Assembly (NCBI RefSeq): GCF_000444875.1
Contig: NC_021985.1
Coordinates: 1,364,001 to 1,428,000, forward strand
Direction of reading: 5' to 3'
DNA: 64,000 bases
Source of the DNA: Streptomyces collinus Tu 365
GTDB lineage: Bacteria > Actinomycetota > Actinomycetes > Streptomycetales > Streptomycetaceae
The notes under the pieces were generated by a model. The model saw only the letters and a program-made list of their open reading frames with translations, did no database searches and was not told the DNA's origin. The translations under genes and the position numbers were made by a program. This document shows, piece after piece, positions 16,784-25,313 of the stretch (position 1 is its first letter; each line of letters begins with the position of its first letter).

Positions 16784-17590
16784 TCACGGCTTCTTGCGCG
16801 GCTTCCCCCGTTTGGCCGGACGGCCGGAGTTCGAGGTGGTGCGGCCCCGGGCGGTGCGCCCCGTGGACTTGCCGCCCGTGGACCTGCCGCCCGCCCCCTT
16901 CGCGCCGGCTGCCGGCTTCTGCCGGGCCCTGCCCTGCTCCGCCTGCCCGCGCTTCTCCTCGGTGTCCGGCTTGGCCGCCGTACGGCCCCGGGTGCTGTTG
17001 ACCGTGCGGCCGCGCACGATGCCGATGAAGTCCTCGACCAGCTCGGTGGTGGCCTCCTCCGGCCACGAGAGGGCGACGCTCGACTGGGGCGCGTCGACGA
17101 CCGTCCGGTAGGTGAGGTCCTTGCGGTGGTGCAGACGGGCCAGCGACTGCGGAACGATCAGGAGGCCGACGTTCGCCGCCACCAGCTCCACGGCGTCCGC
17201 CGTCGTCGCCGGACGTTCGAAGGCGGGCTCGCCGGGCGGGCGGTCCCAGTCGAAGACGTCGTCGAGGGGGTGGAAGACCACCTCGTCGGCCAGGTCCGCC
17301 AGGGTCACCTCCTCGGCGGCCGTGATCAGGTGGTCCTTGGGGACGACGACGACCGTGGCCTCGGTGTAGAGCGGGATCGCGCTGAAGAAGGTGCGGTCGA
17401 CGGGCAGCCGTACGAGCCCGGCGTCGGCGTCGCCCGCCCGCAGCACGTCCGACGCCTCGGTGGAGGGGACCTGGACGAGGGTGAGCGGGACGCCGGGCAA
17501 GCGCTCGTTCCAGATCCGCACCCATTTGGCGGGCGTCGCTCCGGGGACGTACGCGAGCCGGAACGACGGAGTTTCCTGCGAGCCTGTCAC
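16784..17590 (-). CDS. LysR-type substrate-binding domain protein without HTH, with basic C-terminal tail
   Basis: The 268-residue protein contains the periplasmic-binding-like effector domain of LysR regulators. FRLAYVPGATPAKWVRIWNE is the first strand and helix, TEATVVVVPKDHLI the hinge strand, and LVAANVGLLIVPQSLARL the second-lobe motif. The N-terminal helix-turn-helix that normally precedes it is missing, since the gene begins at the effector domain. After residue 200 comes a lysine/arginine/glycine tail of about 60 residues (for example GRPAKRGKPRKKP) that looks able to bind nucleic acid non-specifically. It is divergent from a DUF5997 gene across a 58-base gap holding a perfect palindrome. 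The pair may act together, with the neighbour supplying DNA contact; this is inference. Confidence 0.75.
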   Translation of the reverse strand: MTGSQETPSFRLAYVPGATPAKWVRIWNERLPGVPLTLVQVPSTEASDVLRAGDADAGLVRLPVDRTFFSAIPLYTEATVVVVPKDHLITAAEEVTLADLADEVVFHPLDDVFDWDRPPGEPAFERPATTADAVELVAANVGLLIVPQSLARLHHRKDLTYRTVVDAPQSSVALSWPEEATTELVEDFIGIVRGRTVNSTRGRTAAKPDTEEKRGQAEQGRARQKPAAGAKGAGGRSTGGKSTGRTARGRTTSNSGRPAKRGKPRKKP

Positions 17591-17612
17591 CAGGCCAGGC
17601 TACCGGCCGTGG

Positions 17613-17635
17613 TCGGCCGCGCGGCACGCGGCCGA
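17613..17635. promoter_or_regulatory. Perfect 9-bp inverted repeat in the LysR-domain / DUF5997 divergent promoter
   Basis: TCGGCCGCG (17613-17621) and CGCGGCCGA (17627-17635) flank CGGCA. It occupies the middle of a 58-base divergent intergenic region and ends 13 bases before the DUF5997 ATG, so any protein bound there would control both genes. Confidence 0.5.
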
Positions 17636-17648
17636 TACCCTTGACCTC

Positions 17649-18038
17649 ATGAGTTCGCAGCAGAGCACCCAGACGATGAAGCCCGCGACCGCGGCGAAGA
17701 AGCTGGGTGTGTACCTCCCCGCCACCCCCGCCGAGTTCCAGGAGGGTGTGGTCACGCGCGCCGAGCTGAACGAGCTGCAGGCCAATCCGCCCGAGTGGCT
17801 GCGCGAACTGCGGCTCAGGGGCCCGCACCCGCGTCCGGTGGTCGCCGCGAAGCTGGGTGTCTCCATCTCCGGCCTCTCGCGCGGCGGGGTCACCGAGGCG
17901 CTCACCACCGACCAGATCGAGGCGCTCAAGGAGGAGCGGCCGGAGTGGCTGGAGAAGGAGCGCGCCACCCAGGCCGAGGTCCGCAAGGAGTCCGTGCGGA
18001 TCAAGAACATGAAGAAGGAGAAGGAGAACGACGCCTGA
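17649..18038 (+). CDS. DUF5997-family protein
   Basis: This 129-residue basic protein is recognised as DUF5997 by KPATAAKKLGVYLPATPAEFQ, VTRAELNELQANPPEWL, and VAAKLGVSISGLSRGGVTEAL followed by LTTDQIEAL. The central part resembles a helix-turn-helix-like motif (VVAAKLGVSISGLSRGG). The C-terminus is lysine/glutamate-rich (KNMKKEKEND). Function is unknown. It is divergent from a LysR effector-domain protein that lacks its own DNA-binding domain, an arrangement that hints at a split regulator. The ATG at 17649 follows a GATACCCT string that could be a -10 region, leaving a very short leader. Confidence 0.7.
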   Translation: MSSQQSTQTMKPATAAKKLGVYLPATPAEFQEGVVTRAELNELQANPPEWLRELRLRGPHPRPVVAAKLGVSISGLSRGGVTEALTTDQIEALKEERPEWLEKERATQAEVRKESVRIKNMKKEKENDA

Positions 18039-18177
18039 GTCGTCGTCCGCCTCACCTCTGGTCGCACACCTCACCACCGTGCCCGCGTGGTCGACGAGCC
18101 CGGCACGCGCCCTGCCGCGACCGGTCGCGACCGGATCCCACCCTCCCCCACGTCGCTCTCCCCACGGCCGGGCGGCG

Positions 18178-18200
18178 TTGTCAGTGGGCTGCCCTACAGT
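18178..18200 (+). promoter_or_regulatory. RecA-NDp / PafBC-type DNA-damage promoter of the yeh-like operon (exact consensus match)
   Basis: TTGTCAGTG (18178-18186), eight bases (GGCTGCCC), then TACAGT (18195-18200). This matches the consensus tTGTCRGTg-N8-TAnnnT at every defined position. A transcription start a few bases downstream would give a leader of about 30 bases before the ATG at 18238, with GGGGAGG as ribosome binding site. It is the best of three such elements in the window. Confidence 0.75.
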
Positions 18201-18237
18201 TCCCGTCACTTGATCATTGCGGTGCGGGGAGGCACGT

Positions 18238-19092
18238 ATGGGGTGGGTGTCGGCCGGTGACTACGAGGTCGCCCTCGACAGCGGGAAGGTGGTGTGCCGC
18301 AACGCGGCCGGACGACGGCTGAAGTCCGTGCCCGCCAAGCTCACCGACGACCCGGCGGTCGTGGGCCTGCGGCAGCTCGCCGAGTGGCTGGAGCGGCACG
18401 AGCGGCAGTGCCTGGCCGACGTGGAGCGGTGGATGGTCCGCTCGCTGCCGGTGCCGCTCGCCGTCGTCGCCCGCGTCTGGCCGGACCCGGCCTGGCAGGC
18501 GGCCCTGCGCGACCTGGTCGTCACCGGCGAGGACGGCCGGGTGGCCGGCTTCCTGCGCGACGCCGACCCCGAGCGCGGCCTCGGCCTCGTCGACCTGGAC
18601 GGCGACACCGTCCGCATCGCCCCCGGCCTGGTCCGCGTCCCCCACCCGGTCCTCCTCGACGACCTGGAGGAACTGCGGGAGTTCGCCGTGGAGCTGGGCG
18701 TCGAACAGCGCGCCGGGCAGCTCTTCCGCGAGGTCTGGCGGCGCCCCGCCCAACTGGACCCCGAGGGCACCCAGGTGGAGGAGTACGCGGGCGGCTCGTA
18801 CAAGGAACTGCGTTTCCTCCACGGCAGGGCCGCTCAGCTCGGCTACCGCGTGCGCGGCGGCCACGCCGTCTGCTCCGTCCTGGAGGACGGCCGCGGCACC
18901 GAGGCCCGCGTCTGGGTCGGCGACTACGACGGCTACGAGGAGACCGAGACCGGCCCGCTGGTGTGGACCGACCCCGCCGGACGCGCGCTGAGGCTCGGTC
19001 AGGTCGGCCCGGTCGCCTGGTCGGAGGGCATGCGCATGGCCGCGGCACTGTACGCCGGGCGGGACATCGAGGACGAGGAGCGTGCGGCATGA
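18238..19092 (+). CDS. DUF4132-domain protein (MolR/YehI-type), first gene of the MoxR-VWA-SWIM operon
   Basis: The 284-residue protein matches the DUF4132 region of MolR/YehI proteins. It has an N-terminal GDYEVALDSGKVVCRNAAGR with LKSVPAKL, then VWPDPAWQAALRDLVV and GLGLVDLDGDTVRIAPG. VRVPHPVLLDDLEELREFAV, GVEQRAGQLFREVWR and VGPVAWSEGMRMAAALY complete it. E. coli YehI is much longer, so here the domain stands alone. The biochemical role of the domain is unknown. ATG 18238 follows a GGGGAGG site and, 38 bases further up, a perfect RecA-NDp/PafBC promoter. The stop overlaps the next start (ATGA, 19089-19092). It is the first of five co-directional genes. Confidence 0.75.
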   Translation: MGWVSAGDYEVALDSGKVVCRNAAGRRLKSVPAKLTDDPAVVGLRQLAEWLERHERQCLADVERWMVRSLPVPLAVVARVWPDPAWQAALRDLVVTGEDGRVAGFLRDADPERGLGLVDLDGDTVRIAPGLVRVPHPVLLDDLEELREFAVELGVEQRAGQLFREVWRRPAQLDPEGTQVEEYAGGSYKELRFLHGRAAQLGYRVRGGHAVCSVLEDGRGTEARVWVGDYDGYEETETGPLVWTDPAGRALRLGQVGPVAWSEGMRMAAALYAGRDIEDEERAA

Positions 19093-22000
19093 CGGTCATC
19101 GCCGGGTACGACGGGACCACCGCGGCCGCGCTGCTGGACGCCGGCGCGATACTGCCCCCGGGCAGCACCGCGCGCGAGGACGCCGACGGCCTCACCGTGC
19201 GCACCTACACCCACCCCGCCCTGGACGACCGCCCGGTGGTGCGCCTGGTCCCGGGCACCCTCGGTGAGGCCGAGGACCTGGCGCTCGAGTTCCTGGGCCT
19301 CGCCCGCGAGCCGGAGGTGCCCGAGGTCGGACAGGTGCGCAAGGAGACGCTGGGCTTCCCGGCGTGGGCGCTGGTGAACGATCCGGCGAACGGGCACCAC
19401 GCGCTCGCCCTGGTCAAGGACGTCGAGCGGCTCGCCCGGCAGGCCAGGTCACGCCCCGGCCACGCCAAGGACGGCTTCGAGGCGCTCGCCGAGCGGCTCG
19501 GCCGGGCCGTGCCGCACTTCCTGCCCACCTTCTACGAGCAGGCCGCGCGGGTCTTCCTCCAGCACGAGAACACCACCTACGCAGCGGCCTTCTTCGGCAA
19601 GGCCCGCGAGGCCGAGCGGGTGCACGCGCTCACCGTGGACGAAGAGCGGCAGCGGGCGGTGTTCCTGGAGTTCGCCTTCGCCGGGGCACTGACGGTCAAG
19701 GCCCTCAAGGAACACGTGAAGGACCTCGCCCGGCGCCTGGACCCGGTCGCCGCGTGGGCGCAGTTCCGGCAGCTCACGGTGGAGCGCTGCGCGGCCGGCA
19801 TGCCGCCGTACGCCTCGCTGCCGCAGGACGCGCGCGGGCTGCTCAAGGCGGCGGGCCTGGACCGGGACACCGAGGAGTGCGCCCTGGTCGCCGACCTGAT
19901 CGCCTCTCCCGCCGCCGTCCGGGCGCCCGCGTCCTTCTGGAACTCCTACCGGCCGGTCCTGCCGGTGCTGGCCCAGCGGCGGCCGGCCGTCCGCGCCCGG
20001 CTGCTGGAGATCATGCCCGCCGGTCTCGGCCGTGGCGTCGAGGACGACGAGTTCTGGCTGACCGTGCTCGCCGAGTGCGGCGCCGAGCGGCTGCTGACCG
20101 ACGCGGACGCGGCCGGGGAGCACGGCGTCGACCCCGCCGACTGGCTGAGCAGATGGGCGTCGTTCCGCAAGCACGGCGGGTCCCACTCGCGCCGCTCGCC
20201 CGCCACCCTGGCGCTCGTCGGGCGAATGGCCCCGCACCTCAGGGCGGCCGGCCGGCCCGTGGACCTGTTCACCGGCCGCTGGCACGCCGGGGCCGACCTC
20301 GACCTGCTCGACCTGTGCGCGGCCGAGGGCGTCCCGCTGACGCTGCCGGGCCCGGGCGTCCACGTGCACCTGCCGCTCGCCGACTGGCTGAAGGACACCC
20401 GGACCGGCGCCCGTGACCTGGCTGCCGTCGCGGCCGAACCGCGCCTGCGGCGGCTGCTGCACCGGGCCGTGGACACGGAGTCCCAGGGCCGGCTCAGCGC
20501 CGACCTGCTGAAGGTCATGGCCGGCCACCCCGTTCTCTCCGGGGTGCTGCGCGAGTGGCTCGACGGGGCCGCCGACGGTTACACCCGTGCGGCCGCGCTG
20601 CCCGGCGCCGGTGCCGCCCTGGGCCGGCTGCGTCCCTTCCTGAAGGTCGCCCTCGACGTCAACCCGGAGGCGGTCGCCCGCATCGCCGGGCACCAGATCC
20701 CCCCGCTCCTCGGCCGCACCCTGCGCGCGGGCATCATGGACGAGCTGGGCTGGCCCGCCCTCGACGACGCGCTCGCCCTCCTCGACGGCGAGACCAGGAA
20801 GGGCGAGGACAACACCCTGACGATCCACGAGGCCTGGCCCGCACTGGTCCTGGTGCGCCGGCACAAGGCCGTCGTCGTGGGTCCGGAGAAGGTGCTGCTG
20901 GAGCACGACCTGCGGCTGCCGCACGAGCCGGACCGCTGGCAGCGCCCGCGGTTCCGGTACGTCGACGGCGAGCTGCTGGTGGTGTGGCGGCAGGGCAGCA
21001 AGCAGTTCGGCTACTGGTCGGCTCGCCCCGCCGAGGTGTTCGAGCTCGGCGGCGAGCAGCTTCCCGGCTGGTGGTCCAGCCACGAGGCCGAGACCGCCTC
21101 GATCCCGCTGCCCGGCGGCGGCCGTGCCACCGGCGGCCGCGCCCTGCACCCCGGTGACACCGTCCTGCCGCAGAGCCGCGCCGTCCTCGGCGACGGCACC
21201 ACCTGCTGGCGCCAGGGCAGGCAGGGCCTGGAGACGGTGTGGCTGGAGTACGACCCGGCCACCGGTACCCACGGCCGTGCCTCGCTGCCCGCGCTGCTGC
21301 GCTCCGGCATCCGCGAGGACGCCTCCCTGCTGACCGGCAGCTGCGAGGTGCTGCCGCTGCAACCCGGCCTGGAGCACAGCCCGTTCGGCACCGACGGCCA
21401 CGTCCTGGGCCGCTGGGTGCGCGGCGAGGGCGAGGGCGAGGGCGCCCGCAGGGTCGCCGGGACGCCCGACGGACGCACCGTCTCCATGCCGGCCTCGCAC
21501 GACGGCCGGGCGGGCGCGGTACCGCTCGGGGCGCTGCGGCTGCCCGGTGCCGAGCCGGTCGCCGCGCAGATCATGCGCCAGGTCGGGCTGTTCGCCGCCG
21601 ACGACACCTCCGCGGGCGGCGAGCTGGGCCGCGTCACGCCGGCCGAGCGCGGCGGCGAGTACGCCGCCGGCACCCGGCTGGTGCCCCCGCTGGCCTTCTG
21701 GCACGCGCTGCGCCCCCGGGACGAGCGGGGCTCGGCGACGCTGCGCGCGGTGAGCGACGAGCAGGCCGCCGAGCTGCTGCTGCTCACGGCGCGGGCCCTG
21801 GCCGAACGGCAGGAGGCGCTCGACCGCGCCGGTGACGACGAGGCCGCCAAGGCCGCCGTGCCGCCGGCCGACGAGGTCGCGCTCGCCGCCGTCACCCGGG
21901 CCCTGCCCGGCTGCGCCGACGGCCGGCTGCTCGCCGGCGTCACCTCCCTGGTCCGCGTGGCCCTGCGGGTCGTCCAGTCGGCGGCGGCCTTCGCGAAGCC

Positions 22001-24089
22001 GGCCGCCGAGGGCTCCCGCGGGCCGGGCGCCGAGGCGCGCGAGATGTTCGCCGACTACAGCCCGCGCCACGGCGACGACCGCACCCTGCACCAGGCGCTG
22101 TCCGGGATCGTCGGCCTGCACGGCTGGTGGTACGGCGAGCGCTGGAGCGTCCTGCGCCAGATACGGGCGGCGAACCACGTACTGTCCGGCAGGCCCGCCG
22201 AGGGCAAGCCGCTGCCCGACCGGCCGAAGCTCGCCGCCCTGGGCGACGGGTGGGTCAGCGACGAACACACCATCCCCGCCAAGGGCGTGGTCTGGCCGCC
22301 CGTCCTGGGCGTCCTGCGGGCCGTCGCCCTGCGCGCCACCTCGCCCGCCCTGCCCGACGACCGGCGCGAACCGCTGCTCCTGCTCTGCGAGGCGATCGCG
22401 GAAGGGCCGCTCACCGCGGCGGACGGGACCCTGCGCGAGATCGTGCTGAGCGAGCCGCACGACGAACAGCCGCGCACCGGCCAGGTGCTGCGCCGGGGCG
22501 GCCGTACGGTGATCGTCCTCGGCTCCGAGAGCGTCGACGGGCAGCACAACCGGGTGAACTGGCTGGCCCTCGACCACGATCCGACGGGCACGTTCGGCGC
22601 GGTCGCCCACTTCACGACGCAGAGCGAACGCCGGTACGTGCCGGGGATCTCCGCCGAGGATCTCGCCGGCCTCGCCCGGCTGGTCCGGGACAAGGGCGCC
22701 GCGCCCTGGCGGGCCGAGGCGCCCGAGGCCCTGGTGGCCGCCACGGGCGGCGGTCTCGGCCCGCAGCAGGCCACCGTGCTGCTGGCCGGGCTGCCGCAGT
22801 CGCCCGACGCCGAGGCCCTGGCGCTGCTCGGACTCAAGGCCCGGCAGGCCGAGTCGGCCCGGGCGCGGGTGACCGCCCTGGAGACCGGAGACCTCACGGC
22901 CCTGATGGGCGCCCTGCTGCCGGCCGACCCCGCCGCCTTGTGGACCACCGGACCGGACACCGCGGCCGCGGGCCGGGAATGGGCGCGGCGGCTCGGCTCG
23001 CTGGTCCGGGTGCCCGAGGAGGTCGGCGCCGATCTCGCGGCCATGGGCGCCAGGTACTCCGAGGACGTGCTGAACCCGGTGCTCACCCCGTGGCTGGCCC
23101 GGACCACTGTGCTGCGCCCCGGCCACGACGGCGGCCTCGTCTGGGCGGACCCGGAGGCGGTCCCCGGGCGGCACGACCTCACGAGCGCCGTGACCTCCCT
23201 GGCCGCACTCGCCTACGTGCTGCCCTACGGCCACCCGCTGCGCGCCCGGCTGCCCGAGGCGCTCGCCGCGCTGCGCCGCCGGACCGGCGACCCGGAGCTG
23301 CTGCTCGACCTGGACGTCGAGTGGACGGAGAAGGGCGGCTCGACGGCCGTCGAACTGCGCAAGGCCTACGGCCTCCCGGAGACCGGCGGCGGCGACGCGC
23401 ACGGCTTCACCCGGCTGGGCGACGCGATCGTCCTGCGGCCCTGGTACCGCGACACCGAGACGGTCCTGATCCGCCCGGCCGCGCTCACCGGCCCGGACGA
23501 CGCCGTCCTCGGGCTGCTCGAAGGGCTGCTCGGCCCGGGGCGCGGCCAGGGCCTGAGCATGCTGCGCACGGTCCTGGGCGACGAACTCGCCCGCACCGTG
23601 CGGGCCGGCGCCGACACCGACGCCCCGTCCGGGTACGCGCAGGACCCCACGGTGAGCGTGCCGGGCCTCGTCACCGAGGTCGCGTCGGCGCACCGCCTGG
23701 GCGAGGACGCGGCCGCGCTGTACCTGCAGCTGCTGGCGCTGCCCGATCCGACGGACCGCAACCGGGCGCGCTGGACCGGCTGGAAACCCGCACGGGCGAA
23801 GAGGGCGCGGACGGAGCTGGCCGCGTCCGGCCTGGTCGTGGAGGCCAAGCGGCCGCGCGCGGGGCGGAGCCTCTTCCTGCCGTGCGGCTGGCGGGACCTG
23901 AAGGCGCCCGCGCTGCCGGTGGAGACGTGGAAGGAGGGGCTGTACCCGGTGGCCGACCACCGGACCACCCTGCCCCTGCTGCCGGTCCCGGAGCTGTTCG
24001 CGCGCGCCTGGGACCGCGTCCGCGCCGGTGACGCCCCGGCCTACGAGGAACTGACCACGCGGGCGCCACGCCGGGGGCGGCGCCGATGA
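19089..24089 (+). CDS. Very large (1666-aa) uncharacterised protein of the yeh-like operon
   Basis: I do not recognise a characterised domain. The protein is 1666 residues, soluble, and without signal peptide or membrane segments. Residues 1 to about 590 are mainly helical (for example FYEQAARVFLQHENTTYAAAFF). A central part of about 590-800 is rich in beta-type strands with Trp and Gly (FRYVDGELLVVWRQG, FGYWSARPAEVFELGG, WLEYDPATGTHGRASLPALL), suggesting an incomplete propeller. The remainder is again helical and ends with an arginine-rich tail. A C-terminal stretch AKRARTELAASGLVVEAKR resembles a winged-helix-like segment. It overlaps the DUF4132 gene by 4 bases. In function it likely replaces the long non-DUF4132 part of YehI. 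A scaffold or substrate-recognition role for the MoxR ATPase is a guess from context. Confidence 0.75.
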   Translation: MTVIAGYDGTTAAALLDAGAILPPGSTAREDADGLTVRTYTHPALDDRPVVRLVPGTLGEAEDLALEFLGLAREPEVPEVGQVRKETLGFPAWALVNDPANGHHALALVKDVERLARQARSRPGHAKDGFEALAERLGRAVPHFLPTFYEQAARVFLQHENTTYAAAFFGKAREAERVHALTVDEERQRAVFLEFAFAGALTVKALKEHVKDLARRLDPVAAWAQFRQLTVERCAAGMPPYASLPQDARGLLKAAGLDRDTEECALVADLIASPAAVRAPASFWNSYRPVLPVLAQRRPAVRARLLEIMPAGLGRGVEDDEFWLTVLAECGAERLLTDADAAGEHGVDPADWLSRWASFRKHGGSHSRRSPATLALVGRMAPHLRAAGRPVDLFTGRWHAGADLDLLDLCAAEGVPLTLPGPGVHVHLPLADWLKDTRTGARDLAAVAAEPRLRRLLHRAVDTESQGRLSADLLKVMAGHPVLSGVLREWLDGAADGYTRAAALPGAGAALGRLRPFLKVALDVNPEAVARIAGHQIPPLLGRTLRAGIMDELGWPALDDALALLDGETRKGEDNTLTIHEAWPALVLVRRHKAVVVGPEKVLLEHDLRLPHEPDRWQRPRFRYVDGELLVVWRQGSKQFGYWSARPAEVFELGGEQLPGWWSSHEAETASIPLPGGGRATGGRALHPGDTVLPQSRAVLGDGTTCWRQGRQGLETVWLEYDPATGTHGRASLPALLRSGIREDASLLTGSCEVLPLQPGLEHSPFGTDGHVLGRWVRGEGEGEGARRVAGTPDGRTVSMPASHDGRAGAVPLGALRLPGAEPVAAQIMRQVGLFAADDTSAGGELGRVTPAERGGEYAAGTRLVPPLAFWHALRPRDERGSATLRAVSDEQAAELLLLTARALAERQEALDRAGDDEAAKAAVPPADEVALAAVTRALPGCADGRLLAGVTSLVRVALRVVQSAAAFAKPAAEGSRGPGAEAREMFADYSPRHGDDRTLHQALSGIVGLHGWWYGERWSVLRQIRAANHVLSGRPAEGKPLPDRPKLAALGDGWVSDEHTIPAKGVVWPPVLGVLRAVALRATSPALPDDRREPLLLLCEAIAEGPLTAADGTLREIVLSEPHDEQPRTGQVLRRGGRTVIVLGSESVDGQHNRVNWLALDHDPTGTFGAVAHFTTQSERRYVPGISAEDLAGLARLVRDKGAAPWRAEAPEALVAATGGGLGPQQATVLLAGLPQSPDAEALALLGLKARQAESARARVTALETGDLTALMGALLPADPAALWTTGPDTAAAGREWARRLGSLVRVPEEVGADLAAMGARYSEDVLNPVLTPWLARTTVLRPGHDGGLVWADPEAVPGRHDLTSAVTSLAALAYVLPYGHPLRARLPEALAALRRRTGDPELLLDLDVEWTEKGGSTAVELRKAYGLPETGGGDAHGFTRLGDAIVLRPWYRDTETVLIRPAALTGPDDAVLGLLEGLLGPGRGQGLSMLRTVLGDELARTVRAGADTDAPSGYAQDPTVSVPGLVTEVASAHRLGEDAAALYLQLLALPDPTDRNRARWTGWKPARAKRARTELAASGLVVEAKRPRAGRSLFLPCGWRDLKAPALPVETWKEGLYPVADHRTTLPLLPVPELFARAWDRVRAGDAPAYEELTTRAPRRGRRR

Positions 24090-24138
24090 GCCCCGCTTCC
24101 CCGACCACCGTCCGCACCCGCTCGAAGGGCATCCGCCG

Positions 24139-25308
24139 ATGACCGCCGTCCTCGTTCCCGACGCGACCCGCCAGATCGTCCCGCCCGAGGAGCGGTACGC
24201 GACCGAACTCGCCTTCCTCGCCGCGTACGACAGCGGCCCGCGGCCGCCCGCCTGGCGGCTCACGCCACGCGCCGTCGTCACCTTCGTCATGGGCAGCGGC
24301 GGACGGGCGCTGCGGCTGCCCGACGACGCCGAGGTGCCGGACGGGGTGCCGCGGCGGCTCGAGGTGGCGGGCAAGTTCGTCGGCGACCGGGCCCTGGTGG
24401 AGCGGTGTGTCGTCACGCTCGCCGGTGAGCGCGGCCTGCTGCTCGTCGGGGAGCCCGGCACCGCCAAGTCCATGCTCTCGGAGCTGCTGTCGGCCGCGGT
24501 GTGCGGGACCAGCGCACTGGTGGTGCAGGGCACGGCCGGTACGACGGAGGACCAGCTCAAGTACGGCTGGAACTACGCCCTGCTGCTCGCGCAGGGACCC
24601 AGCAGGCAGGCGCTGGTGCCGTCGCCGGTGCTCACCGCGATGTCCCGGGGCGCCGTCGCCCGCGTCGAGGAGGTCACCCGCTGCCTGCCCGAGGTGCAGG
24701 ACTCCCTGGTGTCCCTGCTGTCGGAGCGGCGCATCGCCGTCCCCGAACTGGCGGGCACCGAGGACGGGCTGGCGCACGCGGCGCCCGGTTTCACCCTCAT
24801 CGCCACCGCCAACCTGCGGGACCGTGGCGTCTCGGAGATGTCCGCCGCGCTCAAGCGGCGCTTCAACTTCGAGACCGTCGGCCCCATCGGGGACCTCGAC
24901 GCCGAGACCGCGCTGGTGCGCGGGCAGGCCCGGGCGTCGGTGGAGCGGGCCGGGGCGCCCTTCCGGGTCGACGACACCGTGCTGGAGGCCCTGGTCACCG
25001 CGTTCCGGGACCTGCGCGAGGGCCGGTCGGCGGAGGGCTGGGAGGTGGAGCGGCCGTCCACGGTGATGAGCACCGCGGAGGCCGTGTCCGTCGCGGGCGC
25101 GCTGGGCCTGGCCGCCGCGTACTTCCCGGGCGACCGCGACGTCCTGGAGCTGCTTCCGGGGCATCTCCTCGGTGTCGTGCGCAAGGACGACCCGGCCGAC
25201 GCGGCCCGGCTGCGCGGCTACTGGGACGGTCCCGTCCGGCGCCGCGCCGAGCAGGGCTCCGCCACCTGGCGGACCCTGTGGGACCTGCGCACGGTCCTGG
25301 AGGGCTGA
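24139..25308 (+). CDS. MoxR-type AAA+ ATPase (YehL-like)
   Basis: The 389-residue AAA+ protein has Walker A GEPGTAKS at residues 104-111. A Walker B strand GAVARVEEVTR at about 171-181 carries Glu-Glu instead of Asp-Glu. Sensor 1 is in LIATANLRDRG, and ALKRRFN carries the arginine finger. The EE Walker B with a following TR, and the company of VWA and SWIM genes, places it with the YehL branch of MoxR ATPases. MoxR proteins work with VWA proteins as chaperones that insert metal or remodel target complexes. It lies 49 bases after the 1666-aa gene, and its stop is 5 bases before the VWA fusion gene, so it is expressed as part of the operon. Confidence 0.88.
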   Translation: MTAVLVPDATRQIVPPEERYATELAFLAAYDSGPRPPAWRLTPRAVVTFVMGSGGRALRLPDDAEVPDGVPRRLEVAGKFVGDRALVERCVVTLAGERGLLLVGEPGTAKSMLSELLSAAVCGTSALVVQGTAGTTEDQLKYGWNYALLLAQGPSRQALVPSPVLTAMSRGAVARVEEVTRCLPEVQDSLVSLLSERRIAVPELAGTEDGLAHAAPGFTLIATANLRDRGVSEMSAALKRRFNFETVGPIGDLDAETALVRGQARASVERAGAPFRVDDTVLEALVTAFRDLREGRSAEGWEVERPSTVMSTAEAVSVAGALGLAAAYFPGDRDVLELLPGHLLGVVRKDDPADAARLRGYWDGPVRRRAEQGSATWRTLWDLRTVLEG

Positions 25309-25313
25309 CGGCC

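Noticed and set aside
19449..24560. Minus-strand frame of about 1700 codons opposite the 1666-aa gene
   Set aside because: The plus-strand gene has start-stop overlaps with its neighbours and operon logic; the antisense product is compositionally biased.
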